From a virus, in the IMG/VR virus record IMGVR_UViG_3300032116_001110, positions 1 to 26,997 of that record: a DNA stretch of 26,997 nucleotides. One strand, written 5' to 3'. The first letter of the stretch is position 1, and each line of letters starts with the position of its first letter. Shown in pieces: positions 7,863 through 14,160 of the stretch. Under the pieces are notes generated by a model. It saw only the letters and a list, made by a program, of their open reading frames with translations. It was not told where the DNA came from and searched no databases. The position numbers and the translations under genes are program-made.

Positions 7863-8252
7863 TCAGACCGCCAGGCGCGCGACGACCGAAGAGGACGCGC
7901 TGATTGCCGCCAGGTTGAAGTAAACGAACGGCCATTGCGCATCGAACGCGAAGCCGTCCGTCGCGACGTTGGTGCCTGCGAGCGTGATGGTTGCCAGCAG
8001 CACGCCGCCGCTGTTCGCGTTCTGCGTGTTGCCATAGACCTCGACAGTCGCCGAGACCGAGCCGGTGCCGGAGACGGTGGCCTGAATCACCTTCGACCCG
8101 GACGGCACGCCGATCGGCTGCTGCAGCCCGGTTGCCGAGGCCTGAAACGCGACCGCGGCGGCAGACCCCACTGTCTGCCTGCTCGGCGGAATTACCCAGC
8201 CGTCCGGACCCAGCGTAGCCAGCCCAGTCGTGACATCCGATTGCGTCGGCAT
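7863..8252 (-). CDS. Small beta-rich virion-associated protein
   Basis: A 129-residue protein with an AGGTAAG ribosome site upstream. The sequence looks like a beta-sandwich: VIQATVSGTGSVSATVEVYG, GVLLATITLAGTN, WPFVYFNLAAISASSSVVARL. It resembles in style small phage proteins that sit beside glycine-rich adhesins, but I cannot name a family. It is coupled to the glycine-rich pair (one-base gap) and may be the base on which they mount; that is inference. Confidence 0.68.
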   Translation of the reverse strand: MPTQSDVTTGLATLGPDGWVIPPSRQTVGSAAAVAFQASATGLQQPIGVPSGSKVIQATVSGTGSVSATVEVYGNTQNANSGGVLLATITLAGTNVATDGFAFDAQWPFVYFNLAAISASSSVVARLAV

Positions 8253-8256
8253 CGTC

Positions 8257-9873
8257 TTACCTCATCATCTGCGCGGCGCTCGCCATGGGCGCCTGGTTGT
8301 CTGGGTTACTCATGGCCTGCATGGTGGCGGCCTGCTGTGCCGCTGCGGCCTGCTCCTGCGCGGCGGTCCGCGCTGCGTCGCGCTGGGCCACGTCGACCAG
8401 GAGGCGCTGCGGGACGCCGAGCGCTTCGCCCTTGGCGCGTGCGGCCTCGTCCCAGTCGTAGTTGTCGAGCACCTCGGGCTTGATGGCTGCGATCGCCGCA
8501 AGGCTCTGCTCGTAGCGGTCCATGGCCTGCACCTCGACGAGGCGCTGGGCGCGGGACAGCGGGCTGATGTACTTGAGCCGCCACGTGCGGCCGCGCAGGG
8601 ACTCGGGCGGCGGGGCCAGTACCCCGGCGCGGTACGCGAGGCCGAAGCAGCGCGCCACGAGCGGCTGCAGGAACTCGCTTTGCATGCGGCCGTAGAGCGG
8701 GCCGAGCAGCTGGCGGATGAGCTCGACGCGCACGTGTACCTCGGTCGCGGTCATCGCCGGGCCGTCCTGCGGCGTGAGCTGGTCCGCCATGAGCGCGCGG
8801 CGGATGGCGCGCTGCAGGCGTTCGATCTCCATCAGCGACGCCTGCAGGTTGCCGGAGCTCTTCAGCTCCCGCATCGAATTGACGTCGTTCGCCACGATGA
8901 TCTTGCGCGGTCCGATCTTGACCGTGCGCGGATTCAGCACGCCGTCGTCCGCTGCGATCCACATCCCAGCCACGGCGATGTCCATGCCCATCATCTGGAG
9001 CCGCACCAGCTCGTTGAGCGTGCGCAGATCGGGCAGGCACTCGAACACGGGGCCGATGGCATACACCGAGTCCGGCAGCACCTGCCAGCGCGGCACGATG
9101 GCGGGCAGCTCGTGATAGCCGGACTCGCGCACAAGCTTGCGCGTCTGAAGCTCGACGTGGCACGAGGCGTAGGGCAGGCCCTTCGCGAACGGCGGCGCCT
9201 GAAGCTCCAGCGGGCGCGGATACAGCGCCCAGACGAACTGCAGCGGATCGTCGGGCTTGGCGCGGGCCTTGCCCTTGGCCTGGTCGGAGAGCGCGTCTCC
9301 GTACTCGCGCAGCGCCTGCTCGCCGGTCATGGCGAGCTCACGGTGCACGATGTCGACCGGCCCGCCCTGCTGGCTCGCGCCGAAGAAACACTGCGACAGG
9401 GGCCAGTGCGTGAACCGATAGCCGCCGTCGGGCGACTCGTCCACGAACAGCGGACCCATGCCGGCGCACACCTGGTCGAGCATCGCCTCGTAGACGACGG
9501 CGTCGAAGTTCGACGCATGGATGTTCCGCCAGATGGTCTCGGCCGAGTCCTCGAGCCACTGCCGGCCCTCGTCGTCGACGCCGTCTATCTCCAGCTCGAA
9601 CCAGCGGCTATTGCTCGGCACCAGCGCCGACACCAGCGCCGAGGCCAGCACGCGCGCGCTGTCCGTGCCGGTGGCGTCCATGAGCTCGGCCTGCTTCGTC
9701 GAAGCGTTGCCGAGGCTCGCGTTGTACGTGCCCGCCGTGCTTCCGCCCAGGTAGAGCTGCGAGCCGCGGGCGGGGTAGGTGTGATCGAAGCAAGCGCGCC
9801 ATATGTCCTCGACGTGCGACTGGCGCGCGGTGCGTAGCTGCTGGTGGCGCTTGACGAGCGCGACGGGATCCAT
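8257..9873 (-). CDS. Head-to-tail connector (portal) protein
   Basis: A 538-residue protein of the T7 gp8 type (usual length 500-560). It begins with a long helix, VALVKRHQQLRTARQSHVEDIWRACFDHTYPA, then ATGTDSARVLASALVSALVPSNSRWFEL, both hallmark stretches of podovirus connectors; middle part has ELPAIVPRWQVLPDSVYAIGP and LNELVRLQMMGMDIAV; the C-terminal region has QDGPAMTATEVHVRVELIRQLLGPLYGR, a conserved motif. The C-terminus is Gln/Ala-rich (residues 500-530). Twelve copies form the portal ring through which DNA is packaged. Unlike in T7, scaffold does not follow at once: six smaller genes come between. Confidence 0.92.
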   Translation of the reverse strand: MDPVALVKRHQQLRTARQSHVEDIWRACFDHTYPARGSQLYLGGSTAGTYNASLGNASTKQAELMDATGTDSARVLASALVSALVPSNSRWFELEIDGVDDEGRQWLEDSAETIWRNIHASNFDAVVYEAMLDQVCAGMGPLFVDESPDGGYRFTHWPLSQCFFGASQQGGPVDIVHRELAMTGEQALREYGDALSDQAKGKARAKPDDPLQFVWALYPRPLELQAPPFAKGLPYASCHVELQTRKLVRESGYHELPAIVPRWQVLPDSVYAIGPVFECLPDLRTLNELVRLQMMGMDIAVAGMWIAADDGVLNPRTVKIGPRKIIVANDVNSMRELKSSGNLQASLMEIERLQRAIRRALMADQLTPQDGPAMTATEVHVRVELIRQLLGPLYGRMQSEFLQPLVARCFGLAYRAGVLAPPPESLRGRTWRLKYISPLSRAQRLVEVQAMDRYEQSLAAIAAIKPEVLDNYDWDEAARAKGEALGVPQRLLVDVAQRDAARTAAQEQAAAAQQAATMQAMSNPDNQAPMASAAQMMR

Positions 9874-9877
9874 GCGG

Positions 9878-10123
9878 TCAGTACACGGCCTGCGCGGATG
9901 CCTCGGCGAGGAGGCTGCGGTTACTCGTCAGGCCCTGCCCGCCGGTCGCGAGCAGCGACTGCTGGCGGCGCTTGCGCTGCGTGGCCCCTGCCATCTGCGT
10001 AGCGGCGACGCGCGCCTCCTGCGCGATGCGCTCCTGGTCCGCCTTGGGGTCGGTCAGCACGATGGGCTGCGCCATCGCCACCGGCTGGGCGGCGACCTTC
10101 GGGGCCTTCGGTTTCTTGGGCAT
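9878..10123 (-). CDS. Small basic protein upstream of the portal gene
   Basis: About 81 residues from the ATG at 10123 (a GTG two codons earlier is an alternative). Starts with a basic MPKKPKAPKV, has a helical middle, and ends with a Ser/Ala-rich tail, TSNRSLLAEASAQAVY. Small basic Gln/Arg-rich proteins just ahead of the connector gene are frequent in podoviruses and may be virion assembly factors, but no specific family was recognised. Four-base gap to the portal start. Confidence 0.65.
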   Translation of the reverse strand: MPKKPKAPKVAAQPVAMAQPIVLTDPKADQERIAQEARVAATQMAGATQRKRRQQSLLATGGQGLTSNRSLLAEASAQAVY

Positions 10124-10141
10124 GCACACGGCGCGAGGCGC

Positions 10142-10480
10142 TCAGCCCAGCGGCACTGCGACACCGACCAGCCAGCCGTCTGCGGTCAGCAGTCGGCCAA
10201 CGACATAGCGCTGCTCGATGGCCCCGTTGGCGCATGGCGCGAGCGTCTCGTCGAGCGGCGTCCCGTCCGGGTAGTCGACCTGGGCGAACATCGCGGCGAC
10301 GTCGGCGGCGCGCATGTGGGCGATGCGCTCGCGGGTCAGGCGATACGCGGGCTCCGGCTCGGGCAGATAGTCGTCCTCGGCTGCGGCCTCGGCTTCGACC
10401 TCGAGCTCGGGCGCGTCGATGACGGGCTCGTCGATGGGTGCGTCATCGCCTGGAACTTGGACGTTTCGGGACTTGGCCAT
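10142..10480 (-). CDS. Hypothetical acidic phage protein
   Basis: A 112-residue protein. The N-terminal half (residues 10-45) is very acidic with Pro/Glu/Ala repeats; the C-terminal half is folded-like: YRLTRERIAHMRAADVAAMF followed by GRLLTADGWLVGVAV. GGAGA lies 6 bases before the ATG, inside the preceding gene, which it overlaps by 38 bases. No family recognised. It lies at the junction between replication/regulatory genes and virion genes. Confidence 0.65.
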   Translation of the reverse strand: MAKSRNVQVPGDDAPIDEPVIDAPELEVEAEAAAEDDYLPEPEPAYRLTRERIAHMRAADVAAMFAQVDYPDGTPLDETLAPCANGAIEQRYVVGRLLTADGWLVGVAVPLG

Positions 10481-10721
10481 GGGCGTCTCCGGGATCGGTT
10501 GGGCGGATAGATACTCCTGCGGCGCGCGTGGATTCCAACAGCGCGAGCAGTCGCACGGCTCGGCTGTGCCGCATGTCAGCCGGGCAGTAGCCCTGCAGCC
10601 AGTACGTGACCGTGCCCGTCGGGACGTCGATGGCCCGGCCGATGTCGGCCCCGGACAGGCCGTGGGCGCGCAGCTCGGAGAGCACGGCCAGCCAGTCGAT
10701 CGGGATGGTGCCGCTGGTCAC
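10443..10721 (-). CDS. Small helix-turn-helix protein
   Basis: A 92-residue protein whose GTG start overlaps the VRR-NUC stop as GTGA. Residues 7-45 form an HTH: LAVLSELRAHGLSGADIGRAI then VPTGTVTYWLQGYCPADMRHS, with the T-G-T-V-x-x-W recognition helix; then RAVRLLALLEST. Similar small HTH proteins follow nuclease genes in many temperate phages and could act as late regulators or DNA-packaging adaptors. The C-terminal 25 residues are overprinted on the next gene. The open frame upstream of the GTG is an Arg-rich shadow. Confidence 0.7.
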   Translation of the reverse strand: MTSGTIPIDWLAVLSELRAHGLSGADIGRAIDVPTGTVTYWLQGYCPADMRHSRAVRLLALLESTRAAGVSIRPTDPGDAHGQVPKRPSSRR

Positions 10722-11155
10722 AGCACGTCCCGCCAGCCGGATGCGCTCGGCATGGGCAGCGCGGCGAGCACGTCGTCGACGGAGCGCGCAACGATGGCGA
10801 CGCCGCCGGCAGCCCGGACCTGCGCGAGGAAGCGCTCCTGCGCCTCGCTGAGGGCACCGCGCGCGGACTTGCACTCGACGTACAGGGCACGCCCATCGCG
10901 CAGCATGCCGGCGATGTCAGGGTGCCCGGTCGGGGCCGTGCGCAGCGGTCGCCGGCCGGTGCGGCTCTTGGCGTCCTCGACGTCGAGCACGCGGGTGTTG
11001 ATGCGGTGGACGAAGGCGACCACTGGGTGCAGCTGCAGGAGTCGCAGCACGTCGCGCTGGATGTCCGTCTCGCGCCTGGTGTCGCCAGGCACAGCACGAG
11101 CGCGCGGCTTGCTGCCGTCGAGTGGGAGCGCGTACTGCGCGCGGCGTCGGCTCAT
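10718..11155 (-). CDS. VRR-NUC domain nuclease
   Basis: A 145-residue protein carrying the PD-(D/E)xK nuclease core of the VRR-NUC family: E30 in the first helix (TDIQRDVLRLL), GHPD with D80, then YVECKS with E94 and K96, and the helix LSEAQERFLAQVRAAGG with Q106. All catalytic residues are present, so it should be active. In phages these stand-alone domains are thought to act as Holliday junction or branched-DNA resolvases that clear intermediates before packaging. Coupled by ATGA to the zinc-ribbon gene and by GTGA to the HTH gene. Confidence 0.88.
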   Translation of the reverse strand: MSRRRAQYALPLDGSKPRARAVPGDTRRETDIQRDVLRLLQLHPVVAFVHRINTRVLDVEDAKSRTGRRPLRTAPTGHPDIAGMLRDGRALYVECKSARGALSEAQERFLAQVRAAGGVAIVARSVDDVLAALPMPSASGWRDVL

Positions 11156-11385
11156 GCGCTGCGCCTCGCGGTGTTGACCGAGTCCTCGATGAACGTCCGC
11201 ACCGCGGCGTCACCGTGCACGAGCGCGGCCTCTCGGTACCAGCTCTGTCGGTATTGGCGCTGCAGGCTGCGCACGTAGCGGCCGAGGCAGGCGCGGCAAG
11301 CGAAATCGTACCAGCCGTGCCGCCGGGCGCAGCAGGCGCATTCGTCGATGGGGGCGGCCGGGATGGAAACGCGCGCGCGGGTCAT
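11152..11385 (-). CDS. Small zinc-ribbon-like protein
   Basis: A 77-residue protein with CxxC-x10-CxxC (C16, C19, C30, C33), consistent with a zinc ribbon, followed by a basic aromatic helix LGRYVRSLQRQYRQSWYREA. It starts at the ATG at 11385, four bases downstream of the previous stop, and its stop overlaps the nuclease ATG. The frame is open far upstream, but that part is Ser/Arg-rich shadow of the neighbouring gene. No named family; a DNA-binding partner of the adjacent nuclease is a fair guess only. Confidence 0.7.
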   Translation of the reverse strand: MTRARVSIPAAPIDECACCARRHGWYDFACRACLGRYVRSLQRQYRQSWYREAALVHGDAAVRTFIEDSVNTARRSA

Positions 11386-11389
11386 GCGT

Positions 11390-12199
11390 TTACGCTGGGC
11401 GTGCCCACGCCGACAAGGCAGCCGCAACCACGGAGGCGACCCGTGCCGCGTCCGTGCCCTCAACCCGCAGCGTGAGCCCGTCCAGCTCTGCGGATGCGCT
11501 GTAGCGGTCCTGCGTGCGCTGTGGCGCATGGCGCTGCACCAGCTCGGCAGTGGTCGTGACGCGAGGGGCCGGCTCAGGCTCAGGCTCTGGTTCTGGCTGC
11601 GGCTCGGGCTCGGGCGTCTCGACCGCAACAGGCTCGGCCGCGGGCTCGGGCATCGGCTCCAGCTCTGGCTCTGGCTCGTCCAGCGCCTCGACAACCTCGA
11701 CACCAGGCGCGAGCTCGAAACGGCCGCGCTCCAGCTTGAGCAGCAGCCGGCGAAGCGCCAGCTTGCCGCATGCCGCGTACACCGAGGGCACATGCGCCCC
11801 GGGCAGCAGGTCCGCAATCTGGCTGCTGTTGAGCGGGCCGCCTGCACGATGCAGCAGCGCCAGGATTCGCGCATTGAGCGTCCGCCCGTCGTCAGGCTCC
11901 GGCTCGATGTCCGGCGTTTCCGGCCGAGGCCTGCCGCCAGTCGAGACCACGGGCGGCGGCGGCGCCTGCGTCCTCTCCGACGCCTTGCGGATGATCGCCT
12001 GACGCTCTGCGGTCATCTCATCCGCCAGCGTGTAACCGCCGGACTCCAGCCGCTCGATCATCCCGCGCCGGCACATCGTCGCGAGAGTCGTGTCGATCGC
12101 AGACGGCAGGCACTCGGCCTCCAGCAGCTCGCCGATGTCCTTGCGCGTCAGCACGTCGACGTTGCGCAGCGCGTCGAGCACGGTGGTGACGGCGCTCAT
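11390..12199 (-). CDS. Two-winged-helix regulator-like protein with Pro/Glu linker
   Basis: 269 residues from ATG 12199 (ATGA overlap with the preceding HTH gene). Two winged-helix-like segments are visible: residues 1-60 (VTTVLDALRNVDVLTRKDIGELL, then RRGMIERLESGGYTLAD) and about 108-165 (LNARILALLHRAGGPLNSSQIADLL, then ALRRLLLKLERGRFELA). A linker at about 175-220 is almost pure Glu-Pro, coded by GGCTCN-type hexamers, followed by a C-terminal 45-residue piece with LDGLTLRVEGTDAARV. Position in the replication region suggests a phage regulator or origin-binding factor; no family could be named. Confidence 0.68.
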   Translation of the reverse strand: MSAVTTVLDALRNVDVLTRKDIGELLEAECLPSAIDTTLATMCRRGMIERLESGGYTLADEMTAERQAIIRKASERTQAPPPPVVSTGGRPRPETPDIEPEPDDGRTLNARILALLHRAGGPLNSSQIADLLPGAHVPSVYAACGKLALRRLLLKLERGRFELAPGVEVVEALDEPEPELEPMPEPAAEPVAVETPEPEPQPEPEPEPEPAPRVTTTAELVQRHAPQRTQDRYSASAELDGLTLRVEGTDAARVASVVAAALSAWARPA

Positions 12200-12411
12200 G
12201 GCTGCACCCCACGCCGGCGGAACCAGTGCTGTACCGCCTGCCTCGAGCAATGGAACCGCTCGCCGATCTCGCGCAGGCTCATGCCCTCACGCCGCAGCGC
12301 GACGGCTTCCTCGAACTGGCCATCTGGGATGCGGGCGAAGGCGAGATCGTGGCGGGCCTGCGGTCGCTGCAGTCGCTCCAGCAGGAACACGTAGCGGGCG
12401 AACGGCGTCAT
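12196..12411 (-). CDS. Small HTH DNA-binding protein
   Basis: A 71-residue protein starting at ATG 12411 in an ATGA overlap with the P-like gene. Its C-terminal half is a clear HTH: EEAVALRREGMSLREIGERF then HCSRQAVQHWFRRRGV, resembling resolvase/HTH_23-type domains. Likely a phage transcription factor. The open frame extends 58 codons upstream, but that stretch is antisense-frame shadow of the P-like gene. Confidence 0.72.
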   Translation of the reverse strand: MTPFARYVFLLERLQRPQARHDLAFARIPDGQFEEAVALRREGMSLREIGERFHCSRQAVQHWFRRRGVQP

Positions 12412-12827
12412 CGCAGCGACCCCCGCAGCTTCGCGAGCTCGGCCCGTGCTGTGTCCCGTGACGACACGGGTGCCGGCAGCTGCGGCACGCAGCGGTACGC
12501 CGCGGCATTCTCCCGCGGCTGAGGCCTGCACCAGGCGAGGAACTCCGGCAGGCTCGGTGGCCATGGGTCGCCGTTGGTCAGGCACGCCAGAAGGCCGCGC
12601 TTCACCTGGTCACCCGACAACGCGGAAAGCGCCGTCGACCACAACTCCGTCGGCGTCTCGCCGTGGACGCTCGTCCACTTGCGGCCGTAGATTTCCGCCA
12701 TGCGCAGCCAGAACGTCGCCATCGCCTTCGAGGGCTTCCCGGTTGGCCTCCCGGACTCTGTCGACGACTGACTTCCGCGCGCCATTGCCGCCGCTTCCGC
12801 CGCTGCCAGTTCCCCTGCTTTCCGCAT
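12408..12827 (-). CDS. Replication protein P-like (helicase loader)
   Basis: About 139 residues. The core, FWLRMAEIYGRKWTSVHG then TELWSTALSALSGDQVKRGL and DPWPPSLPEFLAWCRP, matches the lambda P-type domain that in phages delivers host DnaB helicase to the origin-bound initiator. The start is uncertain: ATG 12827 (GGAG just ahead), ATG 12785 or ATG 12722. With the first, the gene overlaps the O-like gene by 218 bases in another frame. The gene ends in an ATGA overlap with the next HTH gene. No phage helicase was seen, in keeping with use of the host's. Confidence 0.78.
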   Translation of the reverse strand: MRKAGELAAAEAAAMARGSQSSTESGRPTGKPSKAMATFWLRMAEIYGRKWTSVHGETPTELWSTALSALSGDQVKRGLLACLTNGDPWPPSLPEFLAWCRPQPRENAAAYRCVPQLPAPVSSRDTARAELAKLRGSLR

Positions 12828-13461
12828 ACTCCACCGCCTTTCGCACCCAGTTTCGCCAGACCGCCTCCCAGTCGAGGGCACGGCCTCCGGCCCCGGATTT
12901 CGCCGCCCAGTAGTCCGCGAACTTCGCCAGCTCCTGCGGTGCCCTGGTCGTGCCGATGGCCCGGCAGGCGAAGGCCCAGCCGTCGGCCGATGGGGTCCAA
13001 TCCGGGGGCAATCGCGAACCCCTCGCCTCTCGAGGGGGGGCTCCCGACCGAAGGGAGGGAGGGGGGGAGTTATAGTCTGGTGTCTGGTTAGGGTTATGCT
13101 TCGGTTCCGATTCGCTAACCGATTCGGAAACCGATTCGGTTTTTTTCGGACGACCTCCGCGCTTTCCGATCTCACGGTTCACCGTGCGTTGATGCTCTGC
13201 CTTCCGCAGCTCGACATCGGCCCGCTCGTTGACCAGACCATCGTCGGTGACGCGCCAGAATCGCCGGGCCACGGAGTCGACCGCCTCGCGCTCTAGGCGC
13301 GTCTCGGCGCGCATCAGGCGGTAGAGCTCGCGCCCGGTCGGGAGGGGGCGCTCGGTGGCGTAGTAGTGCTGGAGCATCAGCAGATAGGCGCCGTGCTCGG
13401 CCAGCGACAGGGCTGCGGTGTCCCGCTGGTAGTCGCCGATGTAAAGCTTGAAGAAGTTCAC
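12610..13461 (-). CDS. Replication initiator, DUF1376 / O-like protein
   Basis: A 283-residue protein starting GTG in a GTGA overlap. Residues 1-90 are a DUF1376 domain (FFKLYIGDYQRDTAALSLAEHGAY, YLLMLQHYYATERPLPT, RRFWRVTDDGLVNERAD), the N-terminal DNA-binding part of many phage O-like initiators. A basic linker RGGRPKK (about 100) and a low-complexity Ser/Glu/Pro section follow, where three 12-bp DNA repeats lie. A C-terminal DnaT/O-like part has LAKFADYWAAKSG and WEAVWRNWVRKAVEYAE. Related proteins tend to end soon after this last motif; here about 70 further Gly/Arg-rich residues overlap the P-like gene. Confidence 0.82.
   Translation of the reverse strand: MNFFKLYIGDYQRDTAALSLAEHGAYLLMLQHYYATERPLPTGRELYRLMRAETRLEREAVDSVARRFWRVTDDGLVNERADVELRKAEHQRTVNREIGKRGGRPKKTESVSESVSESEPKHNPNQTPDYNSPPPSLRSGAPPREARGSRLPPDWTPSADGWAFACRAIGTTRAPQELAKFADYWAAKSGAGGRALDWEAVWRNWVRKAVEYAESRGTGSGGSGGNGARKSVVDRVREANREALEGDGDVLAAHGGNLRPQVDERPRRDADGVVVDGAFRVVG
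13034..13142 (+). other. Candidate replication origin: three 12-bp iterons and a G-rich tract within the O-like gene
   Basis: Three tandem 12-bp units share CCGATTCG and start at 13107, 13119 and 13131. On their left, across a comparatively AT-rich stretch (13069-13100), are four closely spaced G runs (7 G at 13034-13040; 3 at 13053; 3 at 13057; 7 at 13061-13067) able to form a G-quadruplex on the plus strand. On the right are seven T. In lambda the origin iterons lie inside gene O in the linker region, the same place as here. The repeats could also simply reflect the Ser-Glu repeat in the protein. Confidence 0.5.
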
Positions 13462-13595
13462 CGCGCGCCCTCTTCGGGTTCAGGCGACGACAGGCTGGCC
13501 AGTGCCAGGCGCTCGGCCTCCGCGCGCGACAACCCGGCGTCGAACTCGATGATCGCGGCCCGCTCGGCCCACGCTTCTCGCTGGTCGTCAGTCAC
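13458..13595 (-). CDS. Small conserved phage protein (45 residues)
   Basis: GTG start in a GTGA overlap with the CII-like gene and GTGA overlap with the O-like start. The product contains QREAWAERAAIIEFDAGLSR then AEAERLALA, a pattern I recognise from tiny proteins encoded beside replication genes in many temperate phages of proteobacteria. Both ends are fixed by tight overlaps. Function unknown; a helical, acidic peptide. Confidence 0.72.
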   Translation of the reverse strand: MTDDQREAWAERAAIIEFDAGLSRAEAERLALASLSSPEPEEGAR

Positions 13596-13900
13596 TCGTC
13601 GTCCTCCGCCAGCTCGCTCGCATGCGTCAGCCGCGACAGGCGCGACTGGGCCAGCGTGAGCAGTGCTTCGATCTCCGCTTCGGGGTAGACCTTCAGGTGT
13701 GCGGGAATGACCTTCAGGCCAAGCACGTCGAGCATCGCGGCCAGCTGGTCGATGCGACCCTCGCTGACCCAGCGCGACACCGTGGCCACGTCGACGCCGC
13801 AGGCGCGGGCGACCGGGGCCTGTCCATGCTCCGCAAGCTTCTGCCGAATTAGTCCTGCGAACTTGCGGGACTTTGCGGGTGCGTCGGGTAAATCTCCCAT
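13592..13900 (-). CDS. CII-like transcription activator
   Basis: 102 residues from ATG 13900 (TGATG overlap with the upstream gene). Residues 28-45, PVARACGVDVATVSRWVS, form an HTH very like lambda CII, followed by DQLAAMLDVLGLKVIP, which parallels the CII tetramerisation region. Lambda CII activates the repressor-establishment and integrase promoters; position between cro and the O-like gene is the lambda one. Length is close to CII (97). The acidic C-terminus ASELAEDDE might be a protease-sensitive tail, which is inference. Confidence 0.82.
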   Translation of the reverse strand: MGDLPDAPAKSRKFAGLIRQKLAEHGQAPVARACGVDVATVSRWVSEGRIDQLAAMLDVLGLKVIPAHLKVYPEAEIEALLTLAQSRLSRLTHASELAEDDE

Positions 13901-14100
13901 CACATGATCACCAGAACACCCAACGCCCAGCACACAATGCCGGCCGGCAGACACCAGCCCAGCGCGATAAAGAGCCCGCCGAGCTCGTCGGCCTCGGCGG
14001 AAAGTGGGCAGGGAGGGTCATCTGCCGTGAGGAGATCCAGCACGTCGAGGCTGGCCCGACGTCCGGCCGGAGCCGCGCGATTGGGATGGTCCACAGTCAT
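13900..14100 (-). CDS. Small protein with C-terminal membrane segment
   Basis: 66 residues. A soluble N-terminal 40 residues start MTVDHPNRAAPAG, and the C-terminal LGGLFIALGWCLPAGIVCWA plus LGVLVIM is one transmembrane helix. Its first 13 residues and the DNA around its start closely resemble the start of the next gene upstream (MTVDHPRSAASVG), suggesting a duplicated or recombined gene start. TGATG overlap with cII. Function unknown. Confidence 0.62.
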   Translation of the reverse strand: MTVDHPNRAAPAGRRASLDVLDLLTADDPPCPLSAEADELGGLFIALGWCLPAGIVCWALGVLVIM

Positions 14101-14160
14101 GCGACAACCTCCGCGACAAAGGCCGGAGCCCGCCCTGCTACGCTTGCCGCTGTCACACGT

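Noticed and set aside
8230-9837. Plus-strand ORF of 535 codons opposite the portal gene
   Set aside because: Shadow of the portal gene; no recognisable domain and composition dominated by Arg, His and Ala.
4560-10538. 15-bp match GCGCGTGGATTCCAA at 4560-4574 and 10524-10538
   Set aside because: One exact pair with no shared flanks and inside different coding frames; within what chance or codon bias could give.
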